The notes: generated from the letters alone by a model not told the origin. DNA of 5,530 nt from Parachlamydiaceae bacterium (GCA_003164155.1 PLSG01000326.1:4428-9957); one strand, 5' to 3'; positions 1 through 4,807 are shown, counted from the first letter of the stretch. Translations and numbers: made by a program.

Positions 1-159
1 ATTTTGCGTTTTGAACACCGCCCAAGGAATGACATAGAAAGCGTTTCAAAATGCAAAATTGCAAGCCTGACCCCAATGAATGGAGGCAATTTCGGGGCGC
101 GTAGCTTGTCAGGCAAAAGATGGGTCGCTAACAGGACATCTCTTCACGCAATTGCTTAG
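1..159 (+). other. Reading frame open at the left edge, possible C-terminal gene fragment
   Basis: Frame 1 is open from base 1 to a TAG at 157-159, giving 52 residues that include SLTPMNGGNFGARSLSGKR and end in LHAIA. No start is visible because the frame enters from outside the window. I recognise no domain. Minus-strand frames through bases 1-115 are also open to the edge, so the lack of stops is weak evidence for coding. The stretch also contains a 7-base inverted repeat (65-71 and 108-114), so it may be a non-coding repeat or an RNA. It could be the end of a real gene, a decayed gene, or chance. Confidence 0.2.
65..114. repeat. Inverted repeat GCCTGAC / GTCAGGC
   Basis: GCCTGAC at 65-71 is the reverse complement of GTCAGGC at 108-114. 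Nested inside, CCCC at 71-74 faces GGGG at 94-97. The loop is about 36 bases and no T tract follows on either strand, so it does not look like an intrinsic terminator. It could be part of a structured RNA or a repeat element, and no known RNA family was recognised. Confidence 0.35.
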
Positions 160-285
160 TGATTTGCATTCTGCCTTAAAGCGCTGAATTTGCCTACAAA
201 TTAATTTATTAGAAAAGCACTTAGGATTTAAACCTTAGTGTGCTAGAAGAACGCGAATATTTGCTTTGATGAATGAATTTGTGAG

Positions 286-301
286 TTGCCCATAAGGGCA
301 A
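286..301. other. Small perfect hairpin downstream of the tRNA pair
   Basis: TTGCCC at 286-291 pairs with GGGCAA at 296-301 around a four-base loop. On the minus strand it lies 23 bases beyond tRNA-Lys, after the T8 tract. No T run follows the hairpin itself, so it may only support termination or processing of read-through tRNA transcripts. Confidence 0.4.
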
Positions 302-316
302 ATGTGGACTGGACTG

Positions 317-324
317 AAAAAAAA
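317..324 (-). terminator. T8 tract ending the tRNA-Glu/tRNA-Lys transcript
   Basis: Eight consecutive T residues on the minus strand begin immediately after the discriminator base of tRNA-Lys. With the GC-containing acceptor and T-arm stems just before it, this has the layout of an intrinsic terminator. It suggests that transcription of the tRNA pair stops here, and that a short U-rich trailer is removed during 3' processing. Confidence 0.55.
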
Positions 325-397
325 TGAGTCTTGATGGACTCGAACCATCGACTCCCTCATTAAAAGTGAGGTGCTCTACCAACTGAGCTAAAGACTC
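325..397 (-). tRNA. tRNA-Lys (anticodon UUU)
   Basis: The minus strand folds into a complete 73-base cloverleaf. The acceptor stem is GAGTCTT with AAGACTC and the discriminator base is A. The D arm is GCTC/GAGC around AGTTGGTA. The anticodon stem CCTCA/TGAGG encloses CTTTTAA, giving anticodon TTT. The variable loop has five bases, and the T arm GATGG/CCATC carries TTCGAGT. All stems pair perfectly. CCA is not encoded. It lies 42 bases downstream of tRNA-Glu on the same strand, so the two are probably co-transcribed and processed from one precursor. It reads AAA and AAG codons. Confidence 0.97.
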
Positions 398-439
398 ATA
401 TGTGAAAGACACTATACATTATCTGTATAGCTAAAATAA

Positions 440-514
440 TGACCCCAAGGGGATTCGAACCCCTGTTACCGGAATGAAAATCCGATGTCCTAGACCAGAC
501 TAGACGATGGGGCC
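440..514 (-). tRNA. tRNA-Glu (anticodon UUC)
   Basis: The minus strand gives a 75-base cloverleaf. The acceptor GGCCCCA pairs with TGGGGTC (one G-U), and the discriminator is A. The D stem is GTC/GAC in a TCGTCTAG...GGAC context. The anticodon stem TCGGA/TCCGG encloses TTTTCAT, giving anticodon TTC. The T arm is AGGGG/CCCCT with TTCGAAT, and the TAAC variable region is typical of tRNA-Glu. CCA is not encoded. It is first of the tRNA pair and lies 196 bases past the frr stop. No convincing promoter is seen in front of it, so read-through from pyrH-frr is possible. Besides reading GAA and GAG, tRNA-Glu feeds tetrapyrrole synthesis in bacteria that use the C5 route. Confidence 0.96.
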
Positions 515-644
515 ATAAGTTAAACTCTATGGCTTGCATCACAAGGACGTATGCTTGCCTCTTAAGGAGTCATGCTGCACTAATCAGCTAAGGTAGCGAC
601 ATCTGTCATTTACCACCCTGGCCTGCGCTTTGGCGTCGTTGACC

Positions 645-674
645 GCCGCCTTACTGCCGACTCACTTAAGCGGC
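645..674. other. Imperfect hairpin downstream of frr
   Basis: GCCGCCTTA at 645-653 faces TAAGCGGC at 667-674 with one bulged base and a 13-base loop. It lies 36 bases past the frr stop. On the minus strand, the direction frr is read, no T tract follows, so it is not a standard intrinsic terminator for frr. A short T-rich stretch follows on the plus strand. It could stabilise the frr mRNA 3' end or be a remnant of a repeat. Confidence 0.3.
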
Positions 675-710
675 TTTATATTACCAATTACCTCTATTTC
701 TTTGCAAACT

Positions 711-1262
711 TTATATCGTCAAAATTTCACCTTCCTTCTTATGTCCTAGAGTATCAATCTCTTTGCAAAAATCATCGGTCAATTTTTGGACATCCTTTTC
801 GAATTTCTTCAGCTGATCTTCGGCGATATCCCCTTGGGCTTTCTGCTTTTTGATGAGTTCGTTGGCATCACGGCGGATGCTGCGGATAGATATTTTAGAC
901 TCTTCCAGCTTTCTGTGGCAGATTTTCACCATTTCTTTGCGCGTGTTTTCATCCATAGGAGGGATTTTAATGCGGATGACATTACCGTCTACATATGGCT
1001 GCAGACCTATATTAGCCTTTTCAATAGCTTTAGAAACCGTCCCGGCATTGCGCGGATCGAACAGCGAGATCAACAGCTGCCTGGACTCTGGTGTGGTTAT
1101 CGAAGCGATCTCTTTAAGGCGCGTGGGAACTCCATAGATTTCCGCTTGAATGCCATCGAGCATGGCTGGATTAGCTCTATTGGTCCGGATATTTTTCAGT
1201 TCTTGCTTTAGATGATCTATGGCCGTTGACATTTTGGATTTTGTTTGGTCGAGTATGCCCAT
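711..1262 (-). CDS. frr: Ribosome recycling factor (RRF)
   Basis: RRF is a cytosolic factor that works with EF-G to split the post-termination ribosome and release mRNA and tRNA. The 183-residue product matches the usual length of about 180-185. Family features are visible: the N-terminal helix motif RTNRANPAML (26-35), the EIYG...L..IASITTPESRQLLI block (41-65), NIGLQPYVDGNVIRIKIPPM (84-103), and IRSIRRDAN (126-134), which holds the basic residues that correspond to the functionally important Arg132 region of E. coli RRF. The C-terminal coiled region ends in KKEGEILTI. The first residues form a long amphipathic helix, as expected for domain I. The start is ATG, with AGGAGG at 1274-1279 eleven bases upstream, a slightly long spacing. 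It follows pyrH after 21 bases, so the two are probably one transcript. Nothing is truncated. Confidence 0.98.
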   Translation of the reverse strand: MGILDQTKSKMSTAIDHLKQELKNIRTNRANPAMLDGIQAEIYGVPTRLKEIASITTPESRQLLISLFDPRNAGTVSKAIEKANIGLQPYVDGNVIRIKIPPMDENTRKEMVKICHRKLEESKISIRSIRRDANELIKKQKAQGDIAEDQLKKFEKDVQKLTDDFCKEIDTLGHKKEGEILTI

Positions 1263-1273
1263 GATGATTGTGT

Positions 1274-1279
1274 CCTCCT
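1274..1279 (-). promoter_or_regulatory. frr ribosome binding site (AGGAGG)
   Basis: A perfect AGGAGG lies in the 21-base pyrH-frr gap, 11 bases before the frr ATG. No other in-frame ATG, GTG or TTG lies closer, so this site fixes the start despite the long spacer. Its strength suggests that frr is translated efficiently on its own initiation site. Confidence 0.75.
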
Positions 1280-1283
1280 GGTT

Positions 1284-2003
1284 TTAGCGCACTATAGTGC
1301 CTTTTTGCTGCAATAAGGTATCTACGATAGCATGTTGATTAAAATTTTGCATGTTAAATACAAAAACGGGAACTTTACTGCTCATGCATAAGGCTATGGA
1401 CGTAGCATCCATAACTTCGAGTTTTTGTGCAAGTACTTGCTCATAAGTCAGCGTGTCATATTTTTTGGCATCGGCGTGTTTAAACGGATCTTTATCGTAT
1501 ATCCCATCGACTTTGGTGGCTTTGATCAACAGGTCGGCTTTGATCTCGCTAGCGCGCAAGGCGGCGGCGGTATCAGTCGTAAAATAAGGATGACCTGTAC
1601 CTCCGGCAAAGATCAACACTTCTCCTTTTTCAAGATACTCCATAGCTGCCCTCCAAGTGTAGGACTCCGCCACCTGAGGACAATGCAAGGCGCTTAAAAC
1701 TCTGGCTGGGCATCCCTGTGACTTTAAGGCCTGCTCAAAGCATACCCCATTGATTAACGTCCCCAGCATTCCCATCTGATCAGATGGGGTGCGGTCGATG
1801 CCCAAGGCGCGCGCCTGAATGCCCCTGAAGATGTTCCCCGCGCCGATGACCAGTGCTACTTGGACTTGGTGCATTTGAAGGGTCTTTATAGCCAAAGCAA
1901 TGCGTTGGCAAGCCTGCTGGTCAATCCCAAACTTTTGCGATCCCATCAGAGATTCGCCGGAAAGCTTCAGGAGTATACGTCGATACGGTATTGGCTGCTG
2001 CAT
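1284..2003 (-). CDS. pyrH: UMP kinase (uridylate kinase)
   Basis: Cytosolic enzyme of the amino-acid-kinase fold that transfers phosphate from ATP to UMP, giving UDP in pyrimidine synthesis. The 239-residue product is near the usual length of about 240. Visible motifs are ILLKLSGESL (10-19, phosphate binding), a glycine loop VIGAGNIFRG (52-61), DQMGMLGTLING (75-86), FAGGTGHPYFTTDTAAALRA (132-151), and IKATKVDGIYDKDP (160-173). Bacterial enzymes usually have GGGN in the glycine loop; here it is GAGN. The frame is open upstream to 2084, but those extra 27 codons fall into repeat DNA and lack family similarity. ATG at 2003 has AGGAAG six bases upstream and gives the expected N-terminus. It precedes frr by 21 bases. 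It is separated from tsf by 568 bases and a terminator, so it probably has its own promoter. Confidence 0.97.
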   Translation of the reverse strand: MQQPIPYRRILLKLSGESLMGSQKFGIDQQACQRIALAIKTLQMHQVQVALVIGAGNIFRGIQARALGIDRTPSDQMGMLGTLINGVCFEQALKSQGCPARVLSALHCPQVAESYTWRAAMEYLEKGEVLIFAGGTGHPYFTTDTAAALRASEIKADLLIKATKVDGIYDKDPFKHADAKKYDTLTYEQVLAQKLEVMDATSIALCMSSKVPVFVFNMQNFNQHAIVDTLLQQKGTIVR

Positions 2004-2009
2004 AGTAAT

Positions 2010-2015
2010 CTTCCT
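2010..2015 (-). promoter_or_regulatory. pyrH ribosome binding site (AGGAAG)
   Basis: AGGAAG on the minus strand lies six bases before the ATG at 2001-2003. It decides between this start and the much longer open frame reaching 2084, whose extra residues look like translated repeat and promoter DNA. Confidence 0.7.
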
Positions 2016-2041
2016 AGTATAAGTATTTTGGTTTGCAGCGC

Positions 2042-2071
2042 AGTATACGATATTGAAGCAAAAAAATGAAA
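2042..2071 (-). promoter_or_regulatory. Possible promoter for pyrH-frr
   Basis: On the minus strand a TATACT -10-like box (2042-2047) follows a weak TTTCAT -35-like box (2066-2071) with an 18-base spacer. Transcription would begin near 2036, leaving a leader of about 30 bases before the pyrH ATG. A second TATACT at 2016-2021 lacks a suitable partner. A promoter is expected here because tsf ends in a terminator, but the -35 match is poor. Confidence 0.35.
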
Positions 2072-2238
2072 CGCAAAGCCACAAAGAGGATAGGAAAAAT
2101 TAAAGTCCATCCTCCCAGGCAACGAAATTTAAAATTTTAAACGCAAAGAAACCCACAAACGCAAAGACAGCAAAAAGGAAGGGGAAATTAAAGTCCATTC
2201 TCCCCTAAGATGAATTTAATTTTTTTTTAAACACAAAG
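2069..2238 (+). repeat. Degenerate direct repeats starting AAAC(G/A)CAAAG
   Basis: Three related units start at 2069, 2139 and 2229, spaced 70 and 90 bases apart. Each begins with AAACGCAAAG or AAACACAAAG. The first two also share AAATTAAAGTCCAT followed by (T/C)CTCCC (around 2097-2117 and 2186-2204). The rest of each unit is A-rich with scattered CACAAAG and GCAAAG words. They fill much of the pyrH-tsf gap. No gene is seen in them. Confidence 0.7.
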
Positions 2239-2368
2239 AAACACACAAAGACACAAAGACCACAAAGAGAAGGAGGAAATTTTTAGGAGCGCATAAAAGT
2301 CAGTATTTTTTTTCTTGCGCTTCTTCGCGTCCTTTGCGTTCTTTGGGTGTTTCTTTGCGTTTAAAATT
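2133..2368. repeat. Palindromic repeat element with 20-base perfect arms
   Basis: AATTTTAAACGCAAAGAAAC at 2133-2152 is the exact reverse complement of 2349-2368. Similarity continues inward with GCAAAG-type words, and the third direct unit (from 2229) can also pair with the right arm. The 236-base element looks like a non-autonomous palindromic repeat with no coding capacity. It shares the word CAAAGAACGCAAA (here as its complement at 2333-2345) with the element at 4562-4729. No clear target-site duplication was found. Confidence 0.65.
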
Positions 2369-2520
2369 CTGGAATTCGTCAAAGGAAAAGAAAAGACAAG
2401 AAAAGAATGACAAAAGTAAATTGCCTAGGCCTGAGATTTATCGAGAATAGACATAGAAAAATGAAAAGTGGCTTATGAAGGATTTGAGAAGAGTGAAATG
2501 AAAAGGTGAAAAAATGAAAA
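2369..2520. other. Non-coding stretch, purine-rich on the plus strand
   Basis: Together with the repeats before it, this completes the gene-free gap between pyrH and tsf. The plus strand is dominated by A and G (many GAAAAG, AAAATG words), so RNA read from the minus strand past tsf would be U/C-rich and poor in G. I see no reading frame of note and no clear protein-binding site. Confidence 0.5.
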
Positions 2521-2557
2521 GCAGCTGCTGCGATCCAAGATGCACTGGATCGCAGCA
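2515..2557 (-). terminator. Intrinsic terminator after tsf
   Basis: On the minus strand GCTGCGATCCA (2527-2537) pairs perfectly with TGGATCGCAGC (2546-2556) around an eight-base loop, and a further A-T pair (2526/2557) closes the base. After five bases (GCTGC) comes TTTTCATTTTTTC. This is a strong factor-independent terminator, 15 bases past the tsf stop. It should end the rpsB-tsf transcript and separate it from pyrH-frr. Confidence 0.85.
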
Positions 2558-2571
2558 TGCGCGTGAAAAGA

Positions 2572-3429
2572 CTATTGTTGACCGACAGCCCAGCGCAAGA
2601 ATCCGGAGACAACCAGTGGTTTCCCAGTTTCCTTGGCGCGTTTAGCCACCAATTCAGCGATAGTGAGACTGTCATCGCGTATGTACTTCTGGCGCAAGAG
2701 GCAGGCCGAATCATAAAAAGCGTTCATTTTGCCGTCGACGATCTTTTCGAGCATGTTTTCAGGTTTGCCTTTGATTTGACTCTTAGCAATATCCCGCTCA
2801 TGCGCTATAACCGTATCAGGCACTTTATCCGCCGATAGAAACTCGGGCGCCGCTGCAGCAATGTGCATGGCGATGTCTTTAGCTAGAGCTTCTTCATGAG
2901 CTCCCCCAGTGATCTCTACCACGCACACAATCTTGCCATCCATATGCGAGTAGACGCCTATCGAGTTGCTCTTACCCTTAGCATAAGTCTGGAGACGTCT
3001 AATTTGGATGTTCTCCCCAATTGCCTGTATTTCCAGCGCACGATATTGGTCGATAGTATGTGCAGGGTCTTTGGAATAGCTTTGCTGCAAGAATGCCTCT
3101 AAATTAGCTGGCGTAGTGTTGGCCACTTCTTGGCAGATGTTTTCCAACAGCTGCTTGAAGCGGTCATTTTTAACCACGAAATCTGTTTCCGCATTCACTT
3201 CGACAATAGCTATAGCTTGGCTGCTTTCAGCTACGCCAATCTTGCCTTCATTGGTTTCTCGCCCTTGCTTTTTCACGGCTGAGGCTATGCCCGCCTTGCG
3301 CAAGTTAGCAATAGCCAGCTCCATGTCGCCTTTAGCTGTTTCCAGAGCTTCTTTGCACTTGCCCATTCCAACGCCTGTGCGCTCGCGCAGCTCTTTAATC
3401 ATATTAGCAGTGATTTGCACAACTGTCAT
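2572..3429 (-). CDS. tsf: Elongation factor Ts
   Basis: EF-Ts is the cytosolic guanine-nucleotide exchange factor that releases GDP from EF-Tu, so that EF-Tu can reload GTP and aminoacyl-tRNA. The 285-residue product matches the family length. The N-terminal UBA-like domain carries IKELRERTGVGMGKCKEALE (11-30), the first family signature. The core holds EVNAETDFVVKND (77-89), whose TDFV (82-85) contacts the EF-Tu Mg/GDP site. The middle and C-terminal parts are typical of the dimerisation and C-terminal modules (IAMHIAAAAPEFL, LLRQKYIRDDSLTIAELV). The longer frame reaches 3462, but ATG at 3429 has AAGGGG nine bases upstream and gives the canonical N-terminus. The start is one base after the rpsB stop, so translation is probably coupled. 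A terminator follows the stop. Confidence 0.98.
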   Translation of the reverse strand: MTVVQITANMIKELRERTGVGMGKCKEALETAKGDMELAIANLRKAGIASAVKKQGRETNEGKIGVAESSQAIAIVEVNAETDFVVKNDRFKQLLENICQEVANTTPANLEAFLQQSYSKDPAHTIDQYRALEIQAIGENIQIRRLQTYAKGKSNSIGVYSHMDGKIVCVVEITGGAHEEALAKDIAMHIAAAAPEFLSADKVPDTVIAHERDIAKSQIKGKPENMLEKIVDGKMNAFYDSACLLRQKYIRDDSLTIAELVAKRAKETGKPLVVSGFLRWAVGQQ

Positions 3430-3430
3430 A

Positions 3431-4270
3431 CTATTCGTCCCCTTTTGATGCACCCACTTCATCTTTGCGGTGTGAGCGGGAAGGTTTCTTTTCTACGTCA
3501 TACTCTTCGTCGCCTTCATTTTGCTTGTCGCCTTTGTCTAAAGCCACACTTATCTCGTTCTTTCTTTCGATGATGGCTTGTGTGAGGGCTTGCAAGATCA
3601 GCTTGATGCTTTTCAGGGCATCGTCGTTACAAGCAATGACGTGTTGGATAGGATCCGGATTGCAGTTAGTATCTACCAGACCCATCACTGGAATGCCAAG
3701 CTTGTTTGCTTCGGCCACAGCTAAGTGCTCTTTGCTTGGATCTACCACGACGACTAGTCCGGGTGGTTTGCGCATGTTGCGTACGCCGGAAAGGTTTTTA
3801 TCGAGTTTAATTTGATCTTTAGTGAGGAGTGAAAGTTCTTTCTTCGTGAGGCCATCGCCGCCAGTTGAAATCCGCTTTTCGATTTGGTCGAGTTTTTTAA
3901 TGGATTTGCGCACTGTGGGGAGGTTAGTGAGCATGCCGCCTAACCATCTTTCACAGACGTAGAATTCTCCACAATCTTCAGCTAGTTCGCGCAAAACAGC
4001 TTTCGCTTGTTTCTTAGTGCCGACAAAGAGAATAGATTTGTGTTTGGAGACGGTTTCTTTTACGACTTCGACAGCTAAGCGTATTTGATTCAATGTCTTC
4101 GCCAAGTCGATGATGTACAAGCCATCGCGCTCTTCAAAGATGTAGCGCTTCATTTTAGGATTCCAGCGGTGAGTCTGGTGTCCAAATTGTGCCCCTGCTT
4201 CTAACAATTCTTTAATTGTTACAGGTATTTTTTTAGCACTTGATTGATTTTTATCAGATGATTGTTCCAA
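3431..4270 (-). CDS. rpsB: 30S ribosomal protein S2
   Basis: S2 is a late-assembling protein of the small ribosomal subunit, located at the junction of the head and body. The 279-residue product contains LLEAGAQFGHQTHRWNPKMK (22-41), ILFVGTKKQA (80-89), RWLGGMLTN (108-116), a coiled-coil region of Lys/Glu residues (about 120-160), GLVVVVDPSKE (171-181), and GIPVMGLVDTNCNPDPIQHVI (192-212). The last 35 or so residues form a highly charged tail (DKGDKQNEGDEEYD...SKGDE) beyond the conserved fold; S2 in E. coli is about 241 residues. The first 15 residues are also an extension. The start appears to be TTG at 4268-4270, with AAAGGG upstream; no suitable ATG exists nearby. tRNA-Gly lies 88 bases upstream and tsf starts one base after the stop. 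Confidence 0.97.
   Translation of the reverse strand: MEQSSDKNQSSAKKIPVTIKELLEAGAQFGHQTHRWNPKMKRYIFEERDGLYIIDLAKTLNQIRLAVEVVKETVSKHKSILFVGTKKQAKAVLRELAEDCGEFYVCERWLGGMLTNLPTVRKSIKKLDQIEKRISTGGDGLTKKELSLLTKDQIKLDKNLSGVRNMRKPPGLVVVVDPSKEHLAVAEANKLGIPVMGLVDTNCNPDPIQHVIACNDDALKSIKLILQALTQAIIERKNEISVALDKGDKQNEGDEEYDVEKKPSRSHRKDEVGASKGDE
3439..3444 (-). promoter_or_regulatory. tsf ribosome binding site inside the end of rpsB
   Basis: AAGGGG on the minus strand overlaps the last codons of rpsB and lies nine bases before the tsf ATG at 3429. It supports this start over the longer frame and points to translational coupling, since ribosomes ending S2 stop (TAG 3431-3433) two bases upstream of the EF-Ts start codon. 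Confidence 0.7.
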
Positions 4271-4277
4271 GCCTTGT

Positions 4278-4283
4278 CCCTTT
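4278..4283 (-). promoter_or_regulatory. rpsB ribosome binding site selecting a TTG start
   Basis: AAAGGG on the minus strand sits seven bases before TTG at 4270-4268. No in-frame ATG or GTG is available before the conserved S2 region, so this site is the main support for the TTG start. Confidence 0.6.
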
Positions 4284-4297
4284 ATGTTGACGACGGC

Positions 4298-4322
4298 ATC
4301 TTATTTTTTTGTGTTATAAGAT
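4298..4322 (-). promoter_or_regulatory. Inverted repeat with TATAAC box between tRNA-Gly and rpsB
   Basis: ATCTTAT (4316-4322 on the minus strand) can pair with ATAAGAT (4298-4304) across an A-rich 11-base loop. The same place contains TATAAC (4313-4318), a good -10-like box, but the -35 position has only a weak ATTAAT. It may be a second promoter for rpsB-tsf, or an AT-rich hairpin separating the tRNA from the mRNA during processing. Confidence 0.3.
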
Positions 4323-4358
4323 TTCGGTCTTGGTGATTAATGTTATTAAAGACGAGAT

Positions 4359-4429
4359 AGCGCCTGATCAGAATCGAACTGACACTCGTAGCTTGGAAGG
4401 CTACTGTTCTACCATTGAACTACAGGCGC
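4359..4429 (-). tRNA. tRNA-Gly (anticodon UCC)
   Basis: The minus strand gives a 71-base cloverleaf. The acceptor GCGCCTG pairs with CAGGCGC, and the discriminator is T, as is common for bacterial tRNA-Gly. The D arm is GTTC/GAAC. The anticodon stem GTAGC/GCTAC encloses CTTCCAA, giving TCC. The T arm TCAGT/CTGAT-type stem carries TTCGATT. CCA is not encoded. It stands 88 bases upstream of rpsB on the same strand and 26 bases below a good promoter, so it is probably the first cistron of a tRNA-Gly-rpsB-tsf transcript. It reads GGA and GGG codons. Confidence 0.96.
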
Positions 4430-4455
4430 AGGAAGAGGTTTGGGATGTGAGCAGC

Positions 4456-4485
4456 ATTATGTAGAAAAAGGGAAATTCTTTGCAA
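4456..4485 (-). promoter_or_regulatory. Promoter for tRNA-Gly-rpsB-tsf
   Basis: On the minus strand TTGCAA (4480-4485) and CATAAT (4456-4461) are separated by 18 bases. CATAAT matches the sigma-70/sigma-66 -10 consensus at five of six bases, and TTGCAA matches the -35 at four of six. Transcription would begin near 4449, giving a leader of about 20 bases before the mature tRNA. Its position fits a promoter driving the tRNA and the ribosomal genes. Confidence 0.6.
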
Positions 4486-4561
4486 GCCTTTGTGTAAAAA
4501 AAAAGCGAAAATACCACAGCCTCCAGCTGTTAGGAAAAAAATTTGGCCTGGTTCAAAATAG

Positions 4562-4729
4562 GATAACACTTAGGAAAAGAATGGCCGCAAAAGAACACAA
4601 AGAACGCAAAAGAAGAGAAGGAGAGTAGAAACTCTCACTGAACATATCCGAAAAATAGGCCTTATTCACCTTCCTTTTTTGCGTTCTTTGTGTTCTTTTG
4701 CGGCCATTCCTTTGGATTTGAGTGTTACC
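4562..4729. repeat. Palindromic element with 33-base perfect inverted repeats
   Basis: Bases 4579-4611 are the exact reverse complement of 4677-4709 (33 of 33). Outside them TAACACT (4564-4570) faces AGTGTTA (4721-4727), with GG/CC one base further out; the flank between the outer and inner arm matches is unequal in length (8 bases left, 11 right). The roughly 65 bases between the arms contain a smaller hairpin. The arms carry GAACACAAAGAACGCAAAA words related to those near pyrH. It has no meaningful reading frame and no obvious target-site duplication. It sits between two divergent transcription units and resembles a non-autonomous palindromic repeat. Confidence 0.85.
4621..4636. other. Small hairpin inside the palindromic element
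   Basis: GAGAGT (4621-4626) pairs with ACTCTC (4631-4636) around AGAA. It sits just inside the left arm, so a fully folded element would be a long stem with this small hairpin in its loop region. Confidence 0.55.
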
Positions 4730-4791
4730 CGTGTGTGACTCCCCTCTTGTTCCTTGCAAATTAACACAATCTTAATGCTATTTACACACTA

Positions 4792-4807
4792 CTTTAATTT
4801 ATTAAAG
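4792..4807. promoter_or_regulatory. Perfect palindrome CTTTAAT-TT-ATTAAAG, operator-like
   Basis: Two seven-base half sites are exact reverse complements, separated by TT. The site overlaps the -35 region of the likely promoter for the gene at 4901, a typical place for a repressor or activator site. The DNA around it is AT-rich, so chance palindromes are more likely than in mixed sequence. No regulator is known from this window. Confidence 0.4.

Noticed and set aside
221..412. 63-codon minus-strand frame containing SLAQLVEHLTFNEGVDGSSPSR
   Set aside because: This peptide is the familiar translation of a tRNA gene; the frame runs straight through tRNA-Lys at 325-397.
515..710. Possible 4.5S, 6S, tmRNA or RNase P RNA gene in the frr-tRNA-Glu spacer
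   Set aside because: None of the conserved sequence signatures of these RNAs was found on either strand.
786..1211. Plus-strand frames opposite frr
   Set aside because: frr is clearly the coding strand with intact family motifs; the opposite frames show no domain and no ribosome binding site.
2004..2084. Upstream extension of pyrH by 27 codons
   Set aside because: The extra residues fall in promoter and repeat DNA, match nothing expected of UMP kinase, and the ATG at 2003 has its own Shine-Dalgarno sequence.
2069..2368. CRISPR-like array from the repeated AAACGCAAAG words
   Set aside because: Repeat units are degenerate, unevenly spaced (70 and 90 bases), and the spacers are themselves related; there are no cas genes.
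2379..2714. 111-codon minus-strand frame overlapping the end of tsf
   Set aside because: It is out of frame with tsf, runs through the terminator and pyrimidine-rich spacer, and its hydrophobic Phe/Leu-rich tail comes from the T-rich strand.
4440..4759. Short frames on both strands over the palindromic element
   Set aside because: Their residues are Lys/Arg-rich or Phe/Leu-rich translations of the repeat arms; mirror frames on both strands follow from the palindrome.
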